From the NCBI GenBank assembly GCA_035551475.1, contig DASZMX010000078.1:1-49177 (forward strand): a stretch of DNA of 49,177 bases. Reading direction: 5' to 3'. This document shows positions 16,485 through 23,798 of this stretch, piece by piece (the stretch's first letter is position 1; each line of letters starts with the position of its first letter). The DNA comes from DASZMX01 sp035551475. Its GTDB lineage: Bacteria; Verrucomicrobiota; Verrucomicrobiia; Limisphaerales; Palsa-1400. Both the position numbers and the translations under genes were made by a program. The notes beneath the pieces are model-generated. The model was not told the DNA's origin. It ran no database searches and worked only from the letters and a program-made list of their open reading frames with translations.

Positions 16485-17923
16485 ACCGATTTTTTTGCAT
16501 CAATAGCACCGCTGTAAAGTATAGTGTCTTGTATTTTGTTCATATCATCGATCTCTTCGTCGAAGGATTTGACTTCGATGCCCCGCTCGTTGGTGACTTT
16601 GATTTCTTCCAGTACTGGCATTCGCCGCCGACGTTTCCCTCCATCAACCGACAGTAATTCTTCGCAAGTGCGGTAAAAACGGACACGACTGCAGTCAACA
16701 AGTTCGTCCTCAGTATAGTTGAGTTCTTTCAAAAGCTCTGGTTGCGACTTAGCCTTGCTGGCGAGTAAAATCAACGTATTCAATTCGCGGACGACATAGT
16801 CACTGTGCGTAGTGAGAAAAACTTTTACGCCAGAGTTAATCAATCGCCCGATAAGCCGGGCTAAGAGTCGCTGATTTTTTGGGTGGAGATTAAGTTCGGG
16901 CTCGTCAATCATAAAGCAATCGCCCGGGCGCAGAACGTGTTTAATATAGTACGTTATATCAAGGAGTGAGCGAACAGCACTTGAAGACTCGCCTAGGCGT
17001 AACCGCAACCCGCGCTCGGAAGCAGGCGAGAAATACGCGCCCCCTTCTTTAGTGACCTTATAAGTTCCCCCAGCTATTCGCTCGAGGGCGTCCAAAATAT
17101 TAGCGTTCTTCGTAACGAGGGCGGACTCTTGGTGTTGTAGAGGTTCCAAGTTCGACGGATTGAGGAAGTCGACATTTTGTTGAACAGGGAAAGCGTACGA
17201 CGAGGCCATACGTTGCATTAGGGTCCATGGATCAGGCTTTTCTCCGGGTTTGAGATCTGCTAGCATCTCAATTAGCCGATTTCGTCCGAGGTTTAGTTCA
17301 CGCTGAAAAATCGCAGCTCCCGTCCGTTCCGTGCTCGCAATGTAAACTCGCGGAAAGCACCGTTGGAAAACAAGTTCAGCAACAGTTTCCGAAAGCCAAC
17401 GAGAAACGAAAAATTCCGGCGGAATGCCTGTTGCGACTGGACTTGCGCTGGCGTTTGAAGCCGTTAACGCCAGTCGCCCAATCAATTCATTTGGAGCCTT
17501 CGTAAAACTGATGGACTGTCCAGATGGAAATGTTTGCTGAAGGTTTATGTTTAAATCCTCAACGCGAGGACATTCGTCCATGTGCAAATGTACTTTTACG
17601 TTTTGGAGATGTTGAGGGTCTGCAGCCAAGACCCGCGCCAAATTATCTCTATATGCATGTCCGAGCTTTACGAGATGCGGACGAAGGGCTTCGCCGGAGA
17701 AGTCAGACAAATCTAGGGGCGCAGTTCCGGTTACGGTGAGCAGTTTTGCTGTGTCGTCGAAGGATGGCATTTCGAGCCAATGTCGCCAACCGGCGAGTAG
17801 TCCAAAAACGCCGTAGGTGACATAAGTCTTCCCTGTATTGTTAAGCCCGGTGAGAATAGTTAGGTCCCCTAGACCGACCTTGCACCGATAAAGAGGACCT
17901 AGATTGTCGAATTCAATTTTCAT
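16481..17923 (-). CDS. ABC-type AAA family ATPase (OLD/AAA_21-like), islet sensor component
   Basis: A 480-residue ATPase of the SMC/ABC-like AAA group used in many defence systems. Seen: Walker A 'GLNNTGKTYVT' (residues 26-33, in 'LTILTGLNNTGKT'), an insertion of about 250 residues, a 'VYIASTERTGAAIF' block, signature 'LRLGESSSAVRSLLDI' (about 308-318), Walker B 'CFMIDEPELNLHP' (Asp-Glu about 340-341) and switch His in 'VFLTTHSDYVVREL' (about 370). No TOPRIM domain follows, unlike OLD nucleases; the C-terminal 80 residues are charged and end with a helix. ATG at 17923 is preferred over the adjacent TTG at 17926; no Shine-Dalgarno is evident. Codon use and GC are unlike the neighbours. It is the first gene of the two-gene islet operon. 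Confidence 0.88.
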   Translation of the reverse strand: MKIEFDNLGPLYRCKVGLGDLTILTGLNNTGKTYVTYGVFGLLAGWRHWLEMPSFDDTAKLLTVTGTAPLDLSDFSGEALRPHLVKLGHAYRDNLARVLAADPQHLQNVKVHLHMDECPRVEDLNINLQQTFPSGQSISFTKAPNELIGRLALTASNASASPVATGIPPEFFVSRWLSETVAELVFQRCFPRVYIASTERTGAAIFQRELNLGRNRLIEMLADLKPGEKPDPWTLMQRMASSYAFPVQQNVDFLNPSNLEPLQHQESALVTKNANILDALERIAGGTYKVTKEGGAYFSPASERGLRLRLGESSSAVRSLLDITYYIKHVLRPGDCFMIDEPELNLHPKNQRLLARLIGRLINSGVKVFLTTHSDYVVRELNTLILLASKAKSQPELLKELNYTEDELVDCSRVRFYRTCEELLSVDGGKRRRRMPVLEEIKVTNERGIEVKSFDEEIDDMNKIQDTILYSGAIDAKKSV

Positions 17924-18081
17924 CAATAAATCGGCGTCAAGACCATAATCATCGGAGGTGAGTTAGCACGCGTGAAAGAAAAAAACACACAAATTTGTAT
18001 GACCGCTCAGAAAATGCAGTCGGTTGACCTTTTGCTTTTGCGCAATCTTTCTGTCTCCGTTTTGTAAGCGCTTGATTATCA

Positions 18082-18107
18082 ATGGAGCGGGTGAAGGGAA
18101 TCGAACC
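18082..18107. repeat. Right direct repeat within tRNA-Gly (att-like)
   Basis: The 26 bases identical to 15814-15839 lie inside the intact tRNA-Gly gene, covering CCA, the acceptor 3' strand and the T-arm up to the T-loop start. This border keeps the tRNA functional, which is the standard outcome of tRNA-targeted integration. The first mismatches lie at 18081 and 18108. Confidence 0.85.
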
Positions 18108-18156
18108 CTCGTCTCAGCCTTGGGAAGGCCACATTCTACCATTGAACCACACCCGC
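18083..18156 (-). tRNA. tRNA-Gly (anticodon CCC)
   Basis: Read on the minus strand, the gene folds as a cloverleaf starting GCGGGTG and ending CACCCGC-T-CCA, with CCA encoded. The anticodon stem TGGCC/GGCTG closes the loop TTCCCAA, giving anticodon CCC at 18124-18122. The T-arm is AGGGT-TCGATTC-CCTTC after trimming to pairs, with the canonical TTCGATTC loop. It closely resembles E. coli glyU. Its 3' end is the integration target of the adjoining islet. The BatD/BatE gene upstream ends only 26 bases before it and may be co-transcribed with it. Confidence 0.95.
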
Positions 18157-18182
18157 GCTTTGGTGTGGGGCATCGTAGAAGT

Positions 18183-20747
18183 TTAGGGGATGAAGGCAAG
18201 GTCTTTTTCGGGGAGCCAGCCGGTGTGGTTGGCGGCGTCGGCGACTTCCACCCAGGGGGATTGGCGGTTGAGGATGAGCAGCTCGGAGCCGTCATGGAAG
18301 GTGAAGGCGGTTTGCGATTCTTCGAAGGGGCCGCGGCGGGCGACGGATTCGCTGGCGATGACGACGGCGGATTTTTGGACGTAATGCTGGTCGCACGCGA
18401 GGGCGAGGCAGCCGCTAAACCAGAGGGCGAGGATGGCAAGGGAAATGGGCGCGGCGAGGCCGGCGGATTTTAAGGCCGGGCGAATCTGGCGGGCGGCAAG
18501 CAGGAGGAAGAAGAGGGCGAGTGTGATGGCGGCGGCGAGGGACCATTCGTCGAGGCTCACGCGGGTAATCCAGCGGGTCCAAGTCGAGCCGGGGAGGGCG
18601 GGGCTGAAGTTGGCGACTTGATCGCGGGCGAAACGCAGGTTGGCGCGGATGTCGGGATCGCGCGGGGCGAGGTTCTCGGCTTGGCGATAGGCGGCGATGG
18701 CTTCACCCATGCGGCCGGCTTTGTATTGCGCGTTGCCAAGGTTGAACAGGACGGCGACGGAGCGGATGCCATCGTGGAGGAGTTGCTGGTAGGCGGCGGC
18801 GGCTTCGGGGTATTTGGCTTCCTCGTAGAGTTTATTCGCTTGACTGAATTTGTCGGAGGCGGGCTGGGCGGAGGCGGAACCGGCCAGGGCGATAAGCAGG
18901 AAAACGGCGAGCGGCGCGGCGGTGGATTTGCGCTTGGCGGCGGTGGCGGGAAGGTTTTGCAGGCGGGTGAGAGCATCGCGCAGTTTGACAATGAGCGAGT
19001 TCATTTCCTGCACGGTGCGTTCGCGGGTGTAACGGTATTGGTTGCACGCCTGGAACAATTCCTGGAGGAGCTGGCAGGTCTCGGTGTCCAAGCCATGACG
19101 TGGAAGGTCTTCGAGGGCGGCCTCGGTGATGGCGCTGGCGGGAAGATCGAGGCGTTCGCCAATTTGCTCCTGCAACAAGCGAAAAACCCCGGCGTAAAAC
19201 TGCTCGTGATCGCCCGCGGCGGCCAGCGGCGGCAGCGCGGCCAAGCCTTCCTGCACGAGGCGCGCGACGTGGCGTTGGCGGCGGAGGCGGGGATTGTTCG
19301 CGAGGCTCTCTTTCTGTCGCCGCCACAGCAACGCGCCGATCCACAGCAGAGGCGCCAGGGCTTGCACGGCCCAAAACCACGGTCGTTGAATCAACGCGGG
19401 CCGGTCGGGAATGGATTCGCCGAAGAAGGGCTTGATATGGACGATCTCGCGGCTCGGCGGCTCCTCGGGCGCGGGCGCGCCGGTGGAAATGACGGTCGGT
19501 TGCGGAGTGGCCGCCGAGGGTTTGACCACGATGGGAACGGGTGGATGGGTCAAGTTGCGGAAGGCGCGGCGGTCGGGGTCGAAAAACGTGAAGGTGAAGG
19601 CGGGGATTTCCTTGAGCGCAGCATTTAGCGGCGTGATGACTTGCTCGAAATATTTGGAGCCTTCCATTTGCAAGGGATCGCTGGAATCGAATTTTGTGGT
19701 GGGCTGGTAGGTTTTGAAATCATTCCAGCCGGGTTGATTGGTGGAAAGAACGACGTTGTCGAAACTGCCGTGGCCATCGATGTGGAGCTTGAGGGTGATG
19801 GGATCGCCCACGCTGACGGCGGTGGGGCTGGCATCGAAATCGGCCAAGGCAAAATCCCCCACGGCGCCGGTAAAGGCGGAGCCCGCCGGCGGAGGCGGCA
19901 CGGGGGAGACGGAAATGGCCATGGGATCGCTGGTGACCGTGACGTGTTGCTGACGGCGCCGGCCAAAGATGTCGGCAGGCCCGCTGGGAATGTTCAATTC
20001 CCAGGTGGCGGGGCCCAGCGTGAGCCGGCCCGCTTTGTTCGGGGTGACGGCCACGGGAAACGTGTACATATAATACGCCACGCCATTCACGATTTCGCGC
20101 GGAGGTGTCTGGCGGTTATTCGGATTGACAACCTGCCCGGAAGAAAAGCCGTCGCTGGCGAGGACGGGCTGCTGCATTTCCCCGGCCGCCTGGAAATAAC
20201 AGCGCATTTCCACGCGCATGACTTCGCCGAAGTAGAGATTGGTTTTCGGAATGGCCAATTGCACAAATGCCGGCCCGGAGCCGGGAGCAGCGGCGGGTGT
20301 TCCTTTGGTGACAGTCAGCCGCAACGGCCTGGTGGCCAGCGTCTGGCCGTCCACGCCGGCTTGAATGGGCGGAATGACAAAGGAGCCCGGGGTGGTGGGA
20401 GACATTTCGAACGTATAAACGGTCTTTCGCACCATGTGCATACCGTCAAAGTTAATCTCCGTTTGGGTGCCGGAACTGCGGATATCGAGCCCGGGAATGG
20501 CCGGCAGCGCAGGTTCCGTGGTGACCGACCCGCCGCTGATGGTGAGGGTCAGCACGGCGGATTCGCCCATGCCGATTTGATTGCGGTCCAGTGTGGCGTC
20601 GAAATTGCCCGCCTGAACCGAGAGTGTCAGGAGCGCCAAAAGGCACAGGCTCCAGCCGGGAATTCCCGGACGGAGGCCCAACGACTGCACCGCGCGCCAT
20701 AACAGGCTCATCATAAGCAAAGACACTTTATGTTGGCCCGTGTTCAC
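18183..20747 (-). CDS. BatD-BatE fusion protein (aerotolerance operon component)
   Basis: An 854-residue envelope protein. After a signal/TM segment ('GWSLCLLALLTLSVQAGNF') come BatD-type beta domains ('FDATLDRNQIGMGESAVLTLTIS', 'PGLDIRSSGTQTEINFDG', 'YTFEMSPTTPGSFVIPPI') up to about residue 430. A TM helix ('WFWAVQALAPLLWIGALLW') follows, then a cytoplasmic helical region, another TM, TPR units ('FSQANKLYEEAKYPEAAAAYQQLL', 'AVLFNLGNAQYKAGRMGEAIAAYRQA'), two more TM helices and a C-terminal SH3-like domain ending 'WVEVADAANHTGWLPEKDLAFIP'. In the Bacteroides bat operon, BatD and BatE (TPR) are separate and encoded with a MoxR ATPase and VWA proteins; none of these is adjacent here. Start alternatives exist (Met13 of 'MMSLLWRA'). 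Confidence 0.85.
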   Translation of the reverse strand: MNTGQHKVSLLMMSLLWRAVQSLGLRPGIPGWSLCLLALLTLSVQAGNFDATLDRNQIGMGESAVLTLTISGGSVTTEPALPAIPGLDIRSSGTQTEINFDGMHMVRKTVYTFEMSPTTPGSFVIPPIQAGVDGQTLATRPLRLTVTKGTPAAAPGSGPAFVQLAIPKTNLYFGEVMRVEMRCYFQAAGEMQQPVLASDGFSSGQVVNPNNRQTPPREIVNGVAYYMYTFPVAVTPNKAGRLTLGPATWELNIPSGPADIFGRRRQQHVTVTSDPMAISVSPVPPPPAGSAFTGAVGDFALADFDASPTAVSVGDPITLKLHIDGHGSFDNVVLSTNQPGWNDFKTYQPTTKFDSSDPLQMEGSKYFEQVITPLNAALKEIPAFTFTFFDPDRRAFRNLTHPPVPIVVKPSAATPQPTVISTGAPAPEEPPSREIVHIKPFFGESIPDRPALIQRPWFWAVQALAPLLWIGALLWRRQKESLANNPRLRRQRHVARLVQEGLAALPPLAAAGDHEQFYAGVFRLLQEQIGERLDLPASAITEAALEDLPRHGLDTETCQLLQELFQACNQYRYTRERTVQEMNSLIVKLRDALTRLQNLPATAAKRKSTAAPLAVFLLIALAGSASAQPASDKFSQANKLYEEAKYPEAAAAYQQLLHDGIRSVAVLFNLGNAQYKAGRMGEAIAAYRQAENLAPRDPDIRANLRFARDQVANFSPALPGSTWTRWITRVSLDEWSLAAAITLALFFLLLAARQIRPALKSAGLAAPISLAILALWFSGCLALACDQHYVQKSAVVIASESVARRGPFEESQTAFTFHDGSELLILNRQSPWVEVADAANHTGWLPEKDLAFIP

Positions 20748-20862
20748 TGGAGAGGCAAGGCCCGAAGGCGGTTTGAACCGGTCGGGCGATCACAACCTGC
20801 GCGGGGAAAATCCCGGCGCAAGTTTCGTAACGCCGGGGTAACTCGTGAACGCTGAGTTTAGA

Positions 20863-21303
20863 TCAGCATGAAGGTTTTTCGCAGATTTCCACGCACCATT
20901 CCTCAATGCGGCGCCTAATCAGGTCGCGGACCTCGCGCGTTTTTTGCAGAACGTCCTCGGAGTTGCCGGGAAAGCTCGACGGGTCGGGGAAGCCCCAGTG
21001 AAGGCGCTTGGTGATGCCGGGAAAAATCGGGCACCGTTCCGCGCTGGCCTCATCGCACACCGTAATAGCGTAAGAAAACAACTTGCCGGACTTGAACATT
21101 TCAAAAACACTTTTGGTCGTATTCTTGGAAATGTCCACGCCGACCTCTGCCATCGCTGTCACCACCACGGGGTTGAGCTTTCCCGGCTCGAGCCCGGCGC
21201 TGTAGCTTTCAAACTGCTCGCCGCAAACCTGGGTCAGAAACGCTTCCGCCATTTGGCTGCGCGCGCTGTTATGGATGCAAATAAACAGGACTTTCTTTTT
21301 CAT
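20863..21303 (-). CDS. arsC: Arsenate reductase, thioredoxin-coupled LMW-PTP type
   Basis: A 146-residue cytosolic enzyme reducing arsenate to arsenite. The phosphatase-like loop 'CIHNSARSQMAEAFL' gives C9-x5-R15. The two redox cysteines expected for a Cys relay are in 'ITVCDEASAERCPIFPG', and the family end 'LHWGFPDPSSF' is present. It is the last gene of an arsR-arsM-arsC run on the minus strand, 37 bases after arsM. No arsenite efflux gene (arsB or acr3) is linked, so the arsenite formed is presumably passed to ArsM. The downstream gap to BatD (20748-20862) has a GC hairpin but no T-run. Confidence 0.94.
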   Translation of the reverse strand: MKKKVLFICIHNSARSQMAEAFLTQVCGEQFESYSAGLEPGKLNPVVVTAMAEVGVDISKNTTKSVFEMFKSGKLFSYAITVCDEASAERCPIFPGITKRLHWGFPDPSSFPGNSEDVLQKTREVRDLIRRRIEEWCVEICEKPSC

Positions 21304-21340
21304 CGAAGGATCGGGCGATCAGCCGTGGTTGATATTGGGC

Positions 21341-22234
21341 TTAGGTCTGGCTGCAGCATTCGTCCCCGCAGCAGGCAGCTCCCGGTTTTCGCGCCTGCAC
21401 TTCCAAGCTCGTAATGTAATCTGAGGGGCTGGCGCCGCGCGGCAGGTGTTCCAGGATTTGGCGGTAAAGGGGGTCGTCAAAACCAGTCATGGCTTCGACG
21501 TATTGTTTTTTGGATAAGAGGACAAGGTCCGTCAATCCGGCCGCCTGGGCCATCTGAGCGGTTTCGTCGGCCAGCACCGCCCCAGCGACGCATCCAACCA
21601 AGGCTTGAACCATTTGGAGAAGACTCGCCGGCAGTGGTCGCAGCAAGGCCATGTCAGACACGGCCACGCGTCCGCCCGGCTTGAGCACGCGGGCCATTTC
21701 CCGCCAGACTTGCGGCTTGTCAGGCGAAAGGTTGATGACGCAATTGGAGATAATCGCGTCCACGCTGGCATCGGGCAGGGGCAAATGCTCAATTTCGCCC
21801 AAACGAAACTCGACATTATCGAGCCCAGTTTGCCTGCGATAGTCGGCGATATTACGGCGAGCTTTGGCCAGCATGTCCGCTGTCATGTCCACGCCAATGG
21901 CTCGACCCGTCGCGCCCACCTTGCGTCCCGCAATAAAAACGTCGAATCCTCCCCCGCTGCCGAGGTCCAGAACGACTTCGCCTGGTTTGAGCGCCGCGAG
22001 CGCGGCGGGATTTCCGCAGGAAAGACCCATGTTGGCGCCTTCCGGGAGGCTCGTCAGATCCTCCACCGTATAACCCAACTCGCGAGCCAGCGCGGCGCTG
22101 TCTTGAGGCGACGAACCACAGCAGGAAACGCCCGGCCGGCAGTCATGAGCCGATGTGTCACGAGCGATTTTAGCGTAGCCCTCGCGAACCAGGCCGTGAA
22201 CGGCATCCTGATCAGTCATATTCAATTCACTCAT
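21341..22234 (-). CDS. arsM: Arsenite S-adenosylmethionine methyltransferase
   Basis: A 297-residue class I methyltransferase. The SAM motif is 'VVLDLGSGGGFDVFIAGRKVG' in part (about 88-106). The three cysteines that bind As(III) in ArsM are all present: C73 ('GLSCGNPAAL'), C165 ('IISNCVINLSPDK') and C214 ('ALVGCVAGAV'). Extra Cys pairs occur at the N-terminus ('VSCCGSS') and at the tail ('CCGDECCSQT'), common in bacterial ArsM. It turns arsenite into methylated arsenicals, some volatile. It lies 7 bases after arsR, in an operon that lacks a pump, which makes methylation the apparent main detoxification route. Confidence 0.95.
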   Translation of the reverse strand: MSELNMTDQDAVHGLVREGYAKIARDTSAHDCRPGVSCCGSSPQDSAALARELGYTVEDLTSLPEGANMGLSCGNPAALAALKPGEVVLDLGSGGGFDVFIAGRKVGATGRAIGVDMTADMLAKARRNIADYRRQTGLDNVEFRLGEIEHLPLPDASVDAIISNCVINLSPDKPQVWREMARVLKPGGRVAVSDMALLRPLPASLLQMVQALVGCVAGAVLADETAQMAQAAGLTDLVLLSKKQYVEAMTGFDDPLYRQILEHLPRGASPSDYITSLEVQARKPGAACCGDECCSQT

Positions 22235-22241
22235 AGTCTTA

Positions 22242-22595
22242 TTATTTAATTGCGGCGCGCTGCACCGGTTCGCCAGCGCAACGGATATTTTGGAGGCGCT
22301 TCAGGTCTTCGCGGAAAATCGGATATGATTGGACGCAGTCCTGCAAACAGCGCAGTTGCAAATCGAGCTCCACCGGCGCCTTTTCCGGGAGGCTATAGAT
22401 CATCCATTGCTGGCGTCGTGTCGCCGTCACCAAGCCTTTGCCTCGCAGATAGGCCAGGTGTTTGGAAACCGCGACCTGAGGCAGTTTCAAAATCGTCTGG
22501 AAATGGCAAACGCACAACGGCCCTCGCTTAAGAAGATGCAGAATGCGCAAGCGCGTTTCGTCACAGAGACAGCGGTAAATTTGCAGCAGTTTCAT
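22242..22595 (-). CDS. arsR: ArsR family metalloregulatory repressor
   Basis: A 117-residue winged-helix repressor. 'YRCLCDETRLRILHLLKRGPLCVCHFQTIL' contains the As(III)-sensing Cys pair C28-V-C30 in the recognition-helix approach, followed by 'LKLPQVAVSKHLAYLRGKGLV' (DNA-reading helix) and the wing 'TRRQQWMIYSL'. It is the first gene of arsR-arsM-arsC. A palindrome sits within its promoter, so autoregulation with release on arsenite is the expected mode. More cysteines (C9, C11, 'RCLQDC') occur, but I cannot tell whether they bind metal. Confidence 0.93.
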   Translation of the reverse strand: MKLLQIYRCLCDETRLRILHLLKRGPLCVCHFQTILKLPQVAVSKHLAYLRGKGLVTATRRQQWMIYSLPEKAPVELDLQLRCLQDCVQSYPIFREDLKRLQNIRCAGEPVQRAAIK

Positions 22596-22608
22596 ATGTC
22601 GTTAAGCG

Positions 22609-22638
22609 TATATACCTTAGTGGGTATATTTGTGTCAA
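22609..22638 (-). promoter_or_regulatory. arsR promoter with embedded palindromic operator
   Basis: On the minus strand, TTGACA (22638-22633) and TATATA (22614-22609) are 18 bases apart. Between and over them lies an inverted repeat, ATATACC-6-GGTATAT (22610-22629). The operator thus covers the spacer and -10 box, so bound ArsR would block RNA polymerase. The predicted start is only a few bases from the arsR ATG at 22595, implying a very short or absent leader. Confidence 0.75.
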
Positions 22639-22823
22639 GGCAAAGTCTACCCCGCCGCAAAAACGGCGCGCGCGGTGGAGCAACAAGTTTAAAGGTAACA
22701 ATCTTGCAACAGACGGGGATGCTCAGGCCGCCTGCGTGGCGGTTTACAGGGTGAAGAGGCGGTTTAGGGGTGTCCGAAAGCTGTTAGTTCAGGTCGGGTA
22801 GCTACAAGCGAGGGGAGGGGCGA

Positions 22824-23753
22824 ATGCGTAGAGTGACGCGCATGAAAAAACTGATTTTCTCTCTGGCCGCGTGTGTCTCGATACTCGGAGGCGCGGAATC
22901 CGCCTTGGCTTTTAATTATCATTACGGCGATCTGCTCCTCGTGTTCCGCAGCGCGGGGCAGAACGATGTGGAGTTCAATTTGGGCTCGGTGAGCAATTAC
23001 TTGAATCTCGCTCCCGGCACGGTGCAGACGGTGGCGGGATGGGACGCAAGCCTGGTCACGGCGAATCGCAATGGCAACTCCCTGGAAGGCGGCAAATTCA
23101 TTTTACTGGCGACGGCGGGCAAGGCCGATCCGAGCAATCAAGGCGGCGAAGCCGACTTTTTGACCGGTCCCGGCAGCCCTTTCCCGAAGGACATCTCGCA
23201 ATCCGCGTTTTCGGCGCAGAACTCGGTGATCACGACCGTCGGGACCAACGCGCAGCTTTTCACGGCGGGCAGCGTGGGCACAAGCGCGGTCATCGCTTCC
23301 AGCCAATCCGATTCCTACACCCGCACGGCCAGCGGCTCGGGCAACGACCCGACGAAGCTGGGCGGCACGAGCGCGTTTAACGTGGAAACCACCATTCCCG
23401 GCGCGGCCCGTTTTTATGACATCGGCTCAGTCAACGGAGCTAACCCGCCGGTGGGCGCGTGGGTGGGAACATTTTCCCTGGACTCGAACAATGTGCTGAC
23501 CTACACGGCGGGCAAAGGCGTGGCGGATGCTGTCACCCTTTCCATCGTGGACAACGGCGACGGTTCGGTCTCGATCTCCTTTCCCACGACGGCGGGGGTC
23601 AATTATCAACTGCTGACCTCTTCGGTGGTCGCGGGGCCGTTATCCTTGTGGAACCCGGCGGCGGCGGGCTATGCGCTGGGCACGGGCGGTACGATCACCA
23701 TCCTGGATGCGCCGAGCAGCGACGAGACCTTCTACGCGATTCAAAGCTACTAA
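22824..23753 (+). CDS. Secreted protein of unknown function with verrucomicrobial C-terminal tail
   Basis: A 309-residue exported protein: basic start, hydrophobic core 'LIFSLAACVSILGGAESALA', then a Gly/Ser/Thr-rich beta protein beginning 'FNYHYGDLLLVFRSAGQNDVE'. The end ('VNYQLLTSSVVAGPLSLWNP' to 'FYAIQSY') is a diverged form of the 'ETSTNL..W....FYRA' tail seen in the two large secreted proteins at 44-49 kb. ATG at 22824 is preceded by the purine-rich AGGGGAGGGG at 22811-22820, a strong ribosome-binding candidate. ATG at 22842 would give a more standard signal peptide (MKKLIF). It is followed 45 bases later by the PstS-like gene. No function is recognised. Confidence 0.8.
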   Translation: MRRVTRMKKLIFSLAACVSILGGAESALAFNYHYGDLLLVFRSAGQNDVEFNLGSVSNYLNLAPGTVQTVAGWDASLVTANRNGNSLEGGKFILLATAGKADPSNQGGEADFLTGPGSPFPKDISQSAFSAQNSVITTVGTNAQLFTAGSVGTSAVIASSQSDSYTRTASGSGNDPTKLGGTSAFNVETTIPGAARFYDIGSVNGANPPVGAWVGTFSLDSNNVLTYTAGKGVADAVTLSIVDNGDGSVSISFPTTAGVNYQLLTSSVVAGPLSLWNPAAAGYALGTGGTITILDAPSSDETFYAIQSY

Positions 23754-23798
23754 AACTGACCACGAAACCATTTACCCAAGAAAACAAATCCAAGTTAT

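Larger units (their letters stand above)
15814..18107. mobile_element. Small tRNA-Gly-associated genomic islet carrying an ATPase-nuclease operon
   Basis: The segment is bounded by 26-bp direct repeats of the tRNA-Gly 3' end, with a 2,268-bp repeat-to-repeat distance. It is visibly richer in A and T than the flanking genes. Its only genes are a translationally coupled ATPase and nuclease-like protein. No integrase, excisionase or transposase is present, so it is either a remnant of a larger element or a minimal cassette moved in trans by a tyrosine recombinase that uses this tRNA as target. Removing one repeat and the interior would place tRNA-Gly directly before the globin region, which is a simple ancestral arrangement. 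Confidence 0.8.

Noticed and set aside
17989..17998. Palindrome ACAAATTTGT before the islet ATPase gene
   Set aside because: A 10-bp AT-rich palindrome is expected by chance in a low-GC stretch; it is not enough to call an operator.
18618..20702. Two long plus-strand frames (336 and 353 codons)
   Set aside because: Both are shadows of the BatD/BatE fusion, which shows clear domains on the minus strand.
20799..20819. GC-rich hairpin after arsC
   Set aside because: The stem has a mismatch and no T-run follows on the minus strand, so I do not call it a terminator.
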